Shown: piece by piece, positions 44,889 to 52,586 of the stretch | How positions within the stretch are numbered: the stretch's first letter is position 1 | Layout: every line of letters starts with the position of its first letter | Assembly (NCBI GenBank): GCA_947260025.1 | Contig: CAMYON010000014.1 | Location: 1-64,000, forward strand | Length of the DNA: 64,000 bases | Direction: 5' to 3' | Source of the DNA: an uncultured Gammaproteobacteria bacterium | GTDB lineage: Bacteria; Pseudomonadota; Gammaproteobacteria; GCA-001735895 | Position numbers and translations under genes: made by a program | Notes under the pieces: generated by a model | What the model was told of the DNA's origin: nothing | Databases searched by the model: none | Seen by the model: only the letters and a program-made list of their open reading frames with translations

Positions 44889-44930
44889 GCGATGCTTCCC
44901 CTGAATTAAGGAGAAGCATCGCTTTCTTGC
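44889..44930 (+). terminator. Rho-independent terminator
   Basis: A perfect 10-bp stem (GCGATGCTTC 44889-44898, GAAGCATCGC 44913-44922) with a 14-nt loop, followed by TTTCTTGCC, closes the Rieske/aminotransferase operon. Confidence 0.8.
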
Positions 44931-45019
44931 CCTGCTTGCGCGCAGATATATTGCAATCTGCACCGTGATGGTGCATCCCTCCCGTAAATGAAAAACAGAA
45001 TCCCACTAGCGGGACTTAG

Positions 45020-45033
45020 TTGACACAGATCAA
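45020..45033. promoter_or_regulatory. FNR/ANR-type box upstream of the multihaem cytochrome
   Basis: TTGAC-ACAG-ATCAA differs from the FNR consensus (TTGAT-N4-ATCAA) at one base. It lies 102 bp before the start of the cytochrome gene. A class II promoter would put the -10 near 45056-45061, where TGTAGC is at 45054-45059. Anaerobic or low-oxygen activation is the likely outcome. Confidence 0.6.
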
Positions 45034-45134
45034 GTAACCCTCAAAAAGCATCCTGTAGCCTGCTCCCATCGGCAAATTGTGCACGTTTGCCGACGGGGTA
45101 ATAAAAATCGACGGCCTATATCAAGGACCTAATA

Positions 45135-47519
45135 ATGAATAAATTCTGCAGAACTATCGGGGTAATTCTTTTCTTTCAACTCTTCGTGCTGAACGCCAGC
45201 AACGCGGTGGCGGCGGATTCGGGATGTATTTCCTGCCACAACGGTATCGAAGACATCCGTGCCGATGACAGCACGATGATGATCATGATCAAGTCGATGA
45301 GCGCGCAGCACGGCGACCCCGAGGGTTGTGTACTGTGTCACGGCGGTGATCCGACCGCGACCACGGTCGAAGCGGCACACAAGGATTCGCCGCAATCACT
45401 GATTACCTCGCGCGGGCCACAAACCTTTTACCCCGACCCGGGCGCGATGGACATCAATAAATTTACCTGCGGCCAGTCGGCCTGCCACGCCGGCTACGAG
45501 GAGCGCCTGGAAAAGTCGCTGATGAACACCGAGGCCGGCAAAATCCAGGGCAACCTGCACACCTGGGGTATTCCCGAGGTCATGAATCACAAGGTGCCGT
45601 GGGGCAACTACGCGGTCAAGGACGGTGACGGCCCCGTTCCATCGGTCGGCACCGATGCCTACAAGGCCTACATGAAGGACATGATGTCGGCGCACCAGGA
45701 ACAGTTCCCAACCGCGCTCGAGCAGATCCCGCAGCCCAGCGTAGAGGAGATCGAGAAAGATCCGAAGCTGGCCGGCTTCACCTACCAGCGCCAGCAGTGC
45801 CAGCGCTGTCACGTCACGGTCAAGGGTCGCGAGAAACGCGGCGATTACCGCGGACAGGGCTGCTCGTCCTGCCATATCCCCTACGGCAACGAGGGCATTT
45901 ACGAGGGCGGTGATCCGACCATCGACAAGGCACAGAAAGGCCACATGCTGACACACCAGATCCAGGCCACGCGCAAATCCAAGGTTACGGTGGGCGATAC
46001 GACCTATTCCGGTATTCCGGTCGAGACCTGTAACTCCTGCCACAACCGCGGCAAGCGCATCGGTGTGACCTACCAGGGCCTGATGGAATTCCCTTACGGC
46101 TCGCCCTATAGCCCCACCGGCAGCAAGCAGCCGAAACTGCATACCAAGAACTACCTGTTCATTTCCGACGACCTGCATCACCAGATCAAGAGTCGTCCGG
46201 AAAATCCGCAGGGCGGCCTGCTGTGCCAGGATTGCCACACCACCATCGACATGCATGGCGACGGCAATATCCCGGGCACCACGCTGGCGCAGGTCGAGGT
46301 CGAATGCCAGGACTGCCACGGCACGCCTGAACAGTTCCCGTGGGAGCTGCCGCTCGGTCACGGCGAGGAATTCGCCCAGAACATCGGCAATGCGCCGCGC
46401 GGACTGGCGGAAACCCCGCTCAACGAAACCGCGCGCTTCGCCACGGTTTACGATAAGAAGGAGGGTTACCTGCTGAGCGCCCGCGGTAACCCGTACGGCA
46501 ACGTGGTCAAGGATGGCGAAGAGGTCATCATGCACTCGGCCACCGGCATCGATTTCAAGGTGCCGCTGCTGAAACAGCTGGCGCAGGACGACGCCTGGCG
46601 CAACTCGCAGGCGATGGTGGCCATGGCGAGTGTCAAGAAGCACGCCGAGAGCCTCGAATGTTACGCCTGCCATGCTTCCTGGGTACCGCAGTGTTACGGC
46701 TGCCACGTCGACGTCGACTACGGCCCGGATAAAAACGGCAAGCCGAAGATGGATACCGACTGGATCGCGTCCGGTACGGCGCGTAATCCCGATGGCTCGA
46801 CCGCCGAATCACCACTCGGCGTCAAAGGCATCCAGAGCCCGGGCAAGGTTTCCGAAACCCGCTCCTACCTGCGCTGGGAAGAACCGGTGCTCGGGATCAA
46901 CGGCGAGGGTCGCGTGACTCCACTGATGCCGGGCTGCCAGGTCATCTGGACCGTGCGCGCTCGCGACGGTAGCACCGTGGCGCACAACCAGATCGCGCTG
47001 GCCTACGACGAGCAAGAGGAGCTCGGCCAGGAGCGCGTGCCGCTCGGCATCGACATGGCGCCGGTACAGCCGCACTCGGCGCAGCGTAAGGCTCGCACCT
47101 GCGAGAGCTGCCATGACAACCCGAAGGCCCAGGGTTACGGCATCTCCGGCGGCGTTTTCCAGCTGCGTTACACCGAAAACGTGGTCGAGGATTTGATCGA
47201 CCAGCGTAACGGTAAGCCGATTCCATCGAACTATCAGATCCAGATCCAGAAGATCGAGGCCCTCGATTTCGATCTGTCGACGATCATCAAGGACGGCCAG
47301 CAAACGCAGACCGTCGGCTCGCACTGGCCGCTGTCGCGCGCGCTGCCGCAGGAAGTGCGTGACGCCATGGACCGCACCGGCCTGTGCATGGGTTGCCACC
47401 GCGAAATGACCAACGCCGAACTCTGGTCGAAGGTCTCCGAGCCCGGCAGCCTGAACGACGCGCAGCATATCGAGTTGATGAACAAGATGCTGAAGGCTTA
47501 CAGCAAGGCGCAACAGTAA
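45135..47519 (+). CDS. Periplasmic dodecahaem c-type cytochrome
   Basis: 794 residues with a signal peptide (about 1-27, SNAVAADSG). Twelve haem-binding motifs: CISCH, CVLCH, CGQSACH (the longer CX4CH spacing), CQRCH, CSSCH, CNSCH, CQDCH, CQDCH, CYACH, CYGCH, CESCH and CMGCH. There is no C-terminal membrane helix, so it is soluble or partner-bound. The long central stretch with few haems (about residues 425-510 and 550-650) could form a catalytic or docking region. I do not recognise a named reductase. It precedes a TPR lipoprotein and a periplasmic protein, together a probable three-gene respiratory module under an FNR-like box. Confidence 0.85.
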   Translation: MNKFCRTIGVILFFQLFVLNASNAVAADSGCISCHNGIEDIRADDSTMMIMIKSMSAQHGDPEGCVLCHGGDPTATTVEAAHKDSPQSLITSRGPQTFYPDPGAMDINKFTCGQSACHAGYEERLEKSLMNTEAGKIQGNLHTWGIPEVMNHKVPWGNYAVKDGDGPVPSVGTDAYKAYMKDMMSAHQEQFPTALEQIPQPSVEEIEKDPKLAGFTYQRQQCQRCHVTVKGREKRGDYRGQGCSSCHIPYGNEGIYEGGDPTIDKAQKGHMLTHQIQATRKSKVTVGDTTYSGIPVETCNSCHNRGKRIGVTYQGLMEFPYGSPYSPTGSKQPKLHTKNYLFISDDLHHQIKSRPENPQGGLLCQDCHTTIDMHGDGNIPGTTLAQVEVECQDCHGTPEQFPWELPLGHGEEFAQNIGNAPRGLAETPLNETARFATVYDKKEGYLLSARGNPYGNVVKDGEEVIMHSATGIDFKVPLLKQLAQDDAWRNSQAMVAMASVKKHAESLECYACHASWVPQCYGCHVDVDYGPDKNGKPKMDTDWIASGTARNPDGSTAESPLGVKGIQSPGKVSETRSYLRWEEPVLGINGEGRVTPLMPGCQVIWTVRARDGSTVAHNQIALAYDEQEELGQERVPLGIDMAPVQPHSAQRKARTCESCHDNPKAQGYGISGGVFQLRYTENVVEDLIDQRNGKPIPSNYQIQIQKIEALDFDLSTIIKDGQQTQTVGSHWPLSRALPQEVRDAMDRTGLCMGCHREMTNAELWSKVSEPGSLNDAQHIELMNKMLKAYSKAQQ

Positions 47520-47526
47520 GCCGGAC

Positions 47527-48300
47527 GTGAATACAGGGAAATTGCGGCAGTACACCGCGAGGTGGTTTACGGCAGGGATGCTGGCGATCACGCTCGCTGC
47601 CTGTGACAGCGACAAGGTTTCGGTAGTCGAGGAAGGTGAACCAAGCGAGGAATTGAAAACCTTTCTCGAATCGCCGCCCAGGTCAACCATTTCGGGTGCG
47701 CACAAGCAGTCCGACCCGCACGCCAGCCTGAGCGCAGACAAGATGGCTCAGGTGGCGTTGCAACACCTCGACGAAAGCCGCCCGGAACTGGCGGTTGAAA
47801 CGCTCAACGAGGCAATCGGCAAGTACCCCCAGGACGTTATGCTGCTGAGCATTCGCGCCAGCGTGTTCCTGCAGCAGCAACAATCCAGTCTGGCGCTGGC
47901 CGATCTCAACCGCGCGATCGAAATCAATCCGCACGACGCGATCCTGCTGGTCAATCGCGCGCAAGCCTACCGCCAGTTCGGACGTAACGACGAGGCCCGG
48001 CGTGATCTCGACGGTGCAATCGAAATCGATCCGAATTCGGTCGCGGCTTACTTTAATCGCGGCAGCCTGTTATTCGAGGCCGAGAAGTACGACCTCGCAC
48101 TGGCCGATTTCAATCGCTGCGTCGAACTCGGACCCGGCGTGCCGGCGGCTTATTTCAATCGCGCGTCGACTTACGAAGCCCTGGGGCAGCGCGACAAGGC
48201 GATCGGCGACCTCGAACATTTCCTGACCCTGAACCCCGAAGAAAGCTGGGCCCAGGTGGCGCGCGACATGCTCAAGCAATGGGACCCGGACCTGTCATGA
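47527..48300 (+). CDS. TPR-repeat lipoprotein
   Basis: 257 residues from a GTG 8 bp after the cytochrome stop. A lipobox LAAC (about 23-26) predicts a lipid-anchored protein. About five TPR units follow (MAQVALQHLDESRPELAVETLNEAIGKYP ... VAAYFNRGSLLFEAEKYDLALADFNRCVELGP ... PAAYFNRASTYEALGQRDKAIGDLEHFLTLNP). It is probably an assembly or docking factor for the cytochrome. Its stop overlaps the next start (ATGA). Confidence 0.85.
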   Translation: MNTGKLRQYTARWFTAGMLAITLAACDSDKVSVVEEGEPSEELKTFLESPPRSTISGAHKQSDPHASLSADKMAQVALQHLDESRPELAVETLNEAIGKYPQDVMLLSIRASVFLQQQQSSLALADLNRAIEINPHDAILLVNRAQAYRQFGRNDEARRDLDGAIEIDPNSVAAYFNRGSLLFEAEKYDLALADFNRCVELGPGVPAAYFNRASTYEALGQRDKAIGDLEHFLTLNPEESWAQVARDMLKQWDPDLS

Positions 48301-48896
48301 AAACCTCGCGCTGTTTATTCTTAACCGGCCTGCTCGCGGTTTGCATTTCCGCGGTCGCGGCCACGGAGACGGTATCGCGGCAGCTTTTCGATCAGCTGCT
48401 GGCGGAATCCGGTTTGCGCGTCGATTCACGGCAGGCCTTTACCGATGTTCCGATCCAGCAGAATCCGATACTGTCATACGAGCACGCCATGCGGCATGAA
48501 TCCGGCGCGCTGGAATTACGCTTCATCGTGCGCCCACTCGGCCGAATCGAAATCGAGTATAACGATCCGCACAATGCCGCGCCCGAGCCCAATCACCTGT
48601 TCCCGCTGCTGTTCGAATCGCTGACCCAGCACCTGGCGACAAATAACGACACGTCGAGCAATACCCTCAGCGAGGTCGAAGCAAAGGATAAATTCAACGC
48701 ACAGTGGGCCGCAGTCGCTGCCTTCGACATTGATCCGCAGTTTTCCAGCGAATACAAAAGCGCGATCTTGCTGGGGATGCATAGAAACGACCAGGCCGAT
48801 GCCTACACGCTGTTCCTGTACAACGATCCGGAAACCGCCAAACCGCTGATCAGCACGACGCTCGGGATCATGTCTTTCAACCCCGCCTCGCAATAA
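48297..48896 (+). CDS. Exported protein of unknown function in the cytochrome operon
   Basis: 199 residues from the ATG overlapping the preceding stop (a longer in-frame start at 48279 is not needed). Signal peptide about 1-22 (CISAVAATE). The mature part has no Cys, so no haem and no disulfide. Features such as RFIVRPLGRIEIEYNDPHNAAPEPNHLFPLL and LLGMHRNDQADAYTLFLYNDPET suggest a globular periplasmic protein. No family recognised. Function inferred only from operon position. Confidence 0.7.
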   Translation: MKTSRCLFLTGLLAVCISAVAATETVSRQLFDQLLAESGLRVDSRQAFTDVPIQQNPILSYEHAMRHESGALELRFIVRPLGRIEIEYNDPHNAAPEPNHLFPLLFESLTQHLATNNDTSSNTLSEVEAKDKFNAQWAAVAAFDIDPQFSSEYKSAILLGMHRNDQADAYTLFLYNDPETAKPLISTTLGIMSFNPASQ

Positions 48897-48956
48897 CTCC
48901 GAATCGCTTCTGTCGTTTTTTCGGAACCTGCCAAAAGTCACCCGCTCCAATGCCGA

Positions 48957-48970
48957 TTGATCGATATCAA
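48957..48970. promoter_or_regulatory. Perfect FNR/ANR box upstream of the hemerythrin gene
   Basis: TTGATCGATATCAA is an exact TTGAT-N4-ATCAA palindrome. From its centre (48963.5), a class II promoter predicts a -10 at 48993-48998, where TATGGT is found, and transcription from about 49005, 18 bp before the ATG. The geometry strongly supports low-oxygen activation of the hemerythrin. Confidence 0.8.
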
Positions 48971-49022
48971 GGCCGCCGTTTGGTTTTTACATTATGGTGA
49001 ATCGACATAACCCAGGGGCGAC

Positions 49023-49388
49023 ATGCAAAAAACCAGCGACATCATCTGGCAGGACACGCAACACCAGGTGCTGTTCGACCTGATCGACAAAATCAAGGAA
49101 GTGCCGTTCGATCCCGATATCCTGGTTCAACTGAAGCTTTACGCCGAGCATCATTTCATCCTCGAAGAGACTTACATGCAGCTGCTGGAATATCCCCACC
49201 GCGATGCACATATCGAAGCCCATAACCGGTTTCGCAGCGAACTGGAAGCAATGCTGGAAACCGACCCCACGATGCACGAATCGCTGCAAGTTTCGCTATC
49301 CGATTTTCTTTACAAGTGGCTCAAGCTGCACGTGCTCGGCATCGACAAGCAGCTCGAAGACTTCGTTCTTAAATCATCCGTCAAGTGA
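49023..49388 (+). CDS. Bacteriohemerythrin-type O2-binding protein
   Basis: 121 residues with the complete di-iron ligand set: H14, H44, E48, H63, H67, H103 and D108 (AEHHFILEE, RDAHIEAHNRF, KLHVLGIDKQ). Length and layout match single-domain bacteriohemerythrins, which bind O2 reversibly and are used in microaerobic cells for oxygen delivery or sensing. A perfect FNR box upstream fits that role. It stands downstream of the cytochrome module, with its own promoter. Confidence 0.92.
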   Translation: MQKTSDIIWQDTQHQVLFDLIDKIKEVPFDPDILVQLKLYAEHHFILEETYMQLLEYPHRDAHIEAHNRFRSELEAMLETDPTMHESLQVSLSDFLYKWLKLHVLGIDKQLEDFVLKSSVK

Positions 49389-49489
49389 CCGCGACGCGGT
49401 TACGCAACACCTGGTCAGCGCTTGCGTGAGCATGACGGTCTTACCCGTCGGCACGGGATTAGCGTATCATCTCGGCAAGGAGGCAGGTC

Positions 49490-49903
49490 ATGAGCGATCA
49501 TAAACTGGGCGGCCATTGCTATTGCGGCGCCGTAAAATTCGAAATCGAAGGCGAGTCCGAGTGGATTGGGCATTGCCACTGTGAATCCTGCCGCCGCGCC
49601 AGCGGCTCGGTGATGACGACCTTTGCGGGTTTCAGGCCCGATCAGGTCGTTTTTACCGGTGCAAAACCGAGCCAATACACCACCGCGGACGGCGTCACGC
49701 GCAGCTTTTGCGGCCAGTGCGGCTCGCCGGTTTCATTCGAGATCGACAGCCAGCCCGACGAAATCCATCTGCACCTGGGGCTATTTGACGATCTGGAACA
49801 AACGGTGCCGACGAATCACAGTTTTATCGAGGAAAAGCCGAGCTGGCTGCATGCCGACGAGCACCTGCCGAACCAGGACTGGAGCCCGCAACAGGAGCGC
49901 TAG
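49490..49903 (+). CDS. GFA/CENP-V-type zinc protein
   Basis: 137 residues. Zinc-binding Cys pattern GGHCYCGAVKFEIEG, GHCHCESCRRASGS and FCGQCGSPVSF is that of glutathione-dependent formaldehyde-activating-like (GFA) proteins. Many have no proven formaldehyde role; given the methylated-amine pathways nearby, formaldehyde handling is possible but unproven. Convergent with the M14-like gene (4-bp overlap). Confidence 0.9.
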   Translation: MSDHKLGGHCYCGAVKFEIEGESEWIGHCHCESCRRASGSVMTTFAGFRPDQVVFTGAKPSQYTTADGVTRSFCGQCGSPVSFEIDSQPDEIHLHLGLFDDLEQTVPTNHSFIEEKPSWLHADEHLPNQDWSPQQER

Positions 49904-51039
49904 TCGCTGAGCAGGTAGTCGCCGCGCGACTCGAGAATATCGTTACCGACAATCTTGGCAATATTGGCGTTGCGCCAGACGTACTTGGTGGAAGCGCGTG
50001 AAATCACCCGCCCCGTGGTGCCCGCGAGCAGCGGGATGCGCTCGACGAATGCACCGTCACCGTCGAGCAGGATCAGATCAGCGATGCGATCGCCTTTGCT
50101 GACCTCGTCGCCGAGCTCGACGCAATAGGCGAGCAATCCCGCCTGCGGCGCGCGCAGGTACTCGGTGGCGCGCAGATCGGTCGGTGTCGGCGCATTGCTT
50201 TTTTTGCCGACCGGTTTGCCGGTAATCAGGCCTTCTTCCTGGAAATAGCCGTACAGGTTTTCCGCATCCTGGCGGTTCAGGGCATCGAACGTGTCGAACT
50301 GGCCGCGATATTCCAGCGTACAGGACACTACCGGCAGCGGCAGCGGTTTATCGGGGCACTCGCGCGCGAGCCGCAACCACAGGGCCGGCCAGACTTCGTC
50401 GAACGATCCACCGCCACTGTCTTCGGCCAGCAGCGTGGCGGCGGCGCCAATCCAGTCGGCGAGTCGCTGTATGTCTTGCTCCAGCTGCGGGATCGAAAAG
50501 ATATGCATCAGCGAATCGTCGTCGCAGTGCACGTCGAACACGTAATCGGCGCTGCAGGCCTCGCGCATGACGCACTGGCGCCACTGCTCGAGCGCGGTGA
50601 TCCTCGGCAGGGCCTCAACCCAGTCGCGTAAGGCCGCACGCACCAGGCTCACGTTCTCCACCGGATCCGTCCCCAGTCTATCTACAAGGCCGGCGCCGAG
50701 CGCATCGTATAACGCCGGCCAGCCGCGGTTGTGGTTGATCCCGGTGCCGCGATTGTAGCGGCCCTGATGCTGACCGAACTCGATGTCGCCCATGCCGAGC
50801 GGATTAACCATCGGGAACAGCACGAATTGCGCCTCGAGCTCGCCCGCGGCATCGGCAGCACTTAACAGCTGCAGCAGGTGATGCAGAATCAGGATGCCGG
50901 GCTGTTCATCCGCGTGCAGCGCCGCCTGCAGGTATACTTTTTTCGCGGCGTTTTGCGGGCCGATACGAAACCAGGTCAGCTCGGTGCTACGCCCCGGCGT
51001 ATCCCCGGTCAGCAGCTGACTTATCTTGTCGAGGCTCAT
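49900..51039 (-). CDS. Succinylglutamate desuccinylase/aspartoacylase-family (M14-like) zinc hydrolase
   Basis: 379 residues from the ATG at 51039, which overlaps the stop of the SDR gene (ATGA). Motifs: AALHADEQPGILILHHLL with the first zinc His/Glu pair, VNPLGMGDIEFGQHQGRYNRGTGINHNR and YVFDVHCDDDS with the second zinc His. Likely cleaves an N-acylated amino acid or similar amide. The C-terminal domain (about 300-379) is a biotinyl-like beta region. Translationally coupled to the SDR. Confidence 0.85.
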   Translation of the reverse strand: MSLDKISQLLTGDTPGRSTELTWFRIGPQNAAKKVYLQAALHADEQPGILILHHLLQLLSAADAAGELEAQFVLFPMVNPLGMGDIEFGQHQGRYNRGTGINHNRGWPALYDALGAGLVDRLGTDPVENVSLVRAALRDWVEALPRITALEQWRQCVMREACSADYVFDVHCDDDSLMHIFSIPQLEQDIQRLADWIGAAATLLAEDSGGGSFDEVWPALWLRLARECPDKPLPLPVVSCTLEYRGQFDTFDALNRQDAENLYGYFQEEGLITGKPVGKKSNAPTPTDLRATEYLRAPQAGLLAYCVELGDEVSKGDRIADLILLDGDGAFVERIPLLAGTTGRVISRASTKYVWRNANIAKIVGNDILESRGDYLLSD

Positions 51040-51731
51040 GTGGCGATGGCACCACCGTCGACATCGACAATCGTGCCGGTAACGAATTCGTTCTCGAGCA
51101 GGAAAATCGCGGCGCTGGCGCATTCTTCCGAGGTGCCGGCACGCGGAATCAAGTGACCCGCAGTGCCCTTTTCGTAATACTCCCGTCGTTCGTCACCCTC
51201 GAGCGGCGACATCGGGGTGTCGATCAGCCCAGGGCAAACGCCGTTGATCCGCACCGGGCTGATTTCATTGGCAACCAGGTGAATAAATGCCTCGACCGAA
51301 CCGCCCACGCTACCGATGGCGAGCGTGCCCGGGCGATACTTGCGCGCGGGGTATCCGCTGAACAACACCGCCGCACCGCCCGATGACATATGCGGTACGC
51401 CGAGACGCACGCTGTTGACATAGCCCCAGAGTTTCGCGAAAGAGCCTTGAAATCCATCGAGGTCCATTTCCAGGAAAGGACCGATCGCGCGCGGCCCGCC
51501 AGTGGCGGCATTGACGAGATAGTCGAAGCCGTGGTTTTTCTCGAACAGGTCGCTCAGCGCGGCGCGATCCAGCACGTCGACCTGTACGCATTCGACTCCG
51601 TCGATTTCGCGCTCGCTGCGGCCGCCGGCGATTACTTCAGCGCCGCCGTCGCGCAGCATCTCGGTTGTCGCGAGACCGATACCCGAGGTACCGCCCAGCA
51701 CGATTGCTTTTTTACCTTCGAAATTTGTCAT
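51036..51731 (-). CDS. SDR-family oxidoreductase with atypical active site
   Basis: 231 residues: the cofactor loop LGGTSGIGLA, then DYLVNAATGG and the SDR tail GVCPGLIDTPMSPL. The expected catalytic YxxxK in the long helix reads instead GSVGGSVEAFIHLVANE; a Y-P-A-R-K stretch lies several residues earlier, next to FSG, and is shared with SDR members that lack the classical Tyr. Activity may be altered. It is co-translated with the M14-like hydrolase. Confidence 0.8.
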   Translation of the reverse strand: MTNFEGKKAIVLGGTSGIGLATTEMLRDGGAEVIAGGRSEREIDGVECVQVDVLDRAALSDLFEKNHGFDYLVNAATGGPRAIGPFLEMDLDGFQGSFAKLWGYVNSVRLGVPHMSSGGAAVLFSGYPARKYRPGTLAIGSVGGSVEAFIHLVANEISPVRINGVCPGLIDTPMSPLEGDERREYYEKGTAGHLIPRAGTSEECASAAIFLLENEFVTGTIVDVDGGAIAT

Positions 51732-51751
51732 TCAAATCTCCCAGTTTAAGT

Positions 51752-51780
51752 GTCATCCCCGTGCAAACGGGGATCTTGTA
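51752..51780. repeat. REP-like palindrome (same family as 38882-38983)
   Basis: GTCATCCCCG, loop, then CGGGGATCTTGTA: a 7-bp perfect stem ATCCCCG / CGGGGAT with a TGCAAA loop, in the gap between the SDR and the flavodoxin-like gene. Confidence 0.65.
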
Positions 51781-51905
51781 GAACGGCATATTATTAGATT
51801 CCTGTCGCGACGCGAAGCCTTGTGCGATGGTTCGCCGAATCGAAAGACCACGTAAAGCCTCTGCCGCTACAAGCGCACGCACGCGGCTAACCGCTTCGCT
51901 TCGAG

Positions 51906-52376
51906 CTAGATGATTCCCGATTCCAGGCTGGCGGCCAGCAGCATGCCCAGCTCTTCGCACTGCTGCTCGAACTCCGATCGATACTCGCCGTGCAGAATCA
52001 TCGGTTCCTGCACCGGCTTCCATTTCAATCCCGTCGTTATCTTGCCGATCGCTATTTTCGTACCCGTGCCGTCGAGCCCGGCTCGAATGTAGGCGGCATA
52101 AGGCATCGCCTCGGTCCGCTCCAGGCAGGGATAGTAAATTCGGTCGAAAAAATCCTTCAGGGCGCCGCTCATGTAACCGAAATTCTCGGTCGTGCCGAGT
52201 ATGATCGCGTCCGCCCAGAGCACGTCGTCGGCAACTGCCTGCAGCGGCGGAATATACTTTACGCTAACGCCTTCGATATCCTCGTGGCGGGCACCACGCA
52301 AAGTGGCCTCCACCAGTTTTTGCGTATTGGGCGACGGGTTGTGCGCAACAATCAGTAGATGTTTGGTATTCGACAT
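51906..52376 (-). CDS. Flavodoxin/NADPH-dependent FMN reductase-like protein
   Basis: 156 residues from the ATG at 52376 (MSNTKHLLIVAHNPSPNTQ); the longer frame to 52526 extends into the glp regulatory region and is rejected. Flavodoxin-fold motifs: the phosphate loop HNPSPNTQKL, AIILGTTENFGYMSGALKDFFDR and the final AAYIRAGLDGTGTKIAIGKITTGL. Likely a flavin reductase. It is divergent from the glycerol operon. Confidence 0.85.
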   Translation of the reverse strand: MSNTKHLLIVAHNPSPNTQKLVEATLRGARHEDIEGVSVKYIPPLQAVADDVLWADAIILGTTENFGYMSGALKDFFDRIYYPCLERTEAMPYAAYIRAGLDGTGTKIAIGKITTGLKWKPVQEPMILHGEYRSEFEQQCEELGMLLAASLESGII

Positions 52377-52482
52377 ATTCAGATCATAAAGGCTTGAAAC
52401 ATCAATGGATAGTGCATTTACGGGTGAAAACCATGGATTAGTTTTCATCCGAAACGAAAAAAAATCAATTAAATGAACATTA

Positions 52483-52499
52483 TTTCGAACAATACGAAA
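52483..52499. promoter_or_regulatory. Candidate GlpR (DeoR-family) operator
   Basis: An inverted repeat TTTCG-N7-CGAAA lies just upstream of the glycerol-operon promoter. GlpR-type repressors bind TTCG/CGAA-containing sites, and a DeoR regulator is encoded in this operon, so this is a good candidate operator. Confidence 0.45.
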
Positions 52500-52507
52500 A
52501 GGATTAT

Positions 52508-52536
52508 TTGACAAACTGAAAATCAAAGCGTAGATT
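52508..52536 (+). promoter_or_regulatory. Sigma-70-type promoter of the glycerol operon
   Basis: TTGACA (52508-52513), a 17-bp spacer and TAGATT (52531-52536) give a near-consensus promoter 50 bp before the substrate-binding-protein gene. A GGAGG ribosome site precedes the ATG at 52587. Confidence 0.7.
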
Positions 52537-52586
52537 CACCGGGCTTGTCGATGTAACTAATAAACATAAATTACGGAGGAACAATC

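Noticed and set aside
52377-52526. 50-residue N-terminal extension of the flavodoxin-like protein
   Set aside because: It runs into the glycerol-operon control region with AT-rich, non-coding composition; the ATG at 52376 starts directly with the flavodoxin fold.
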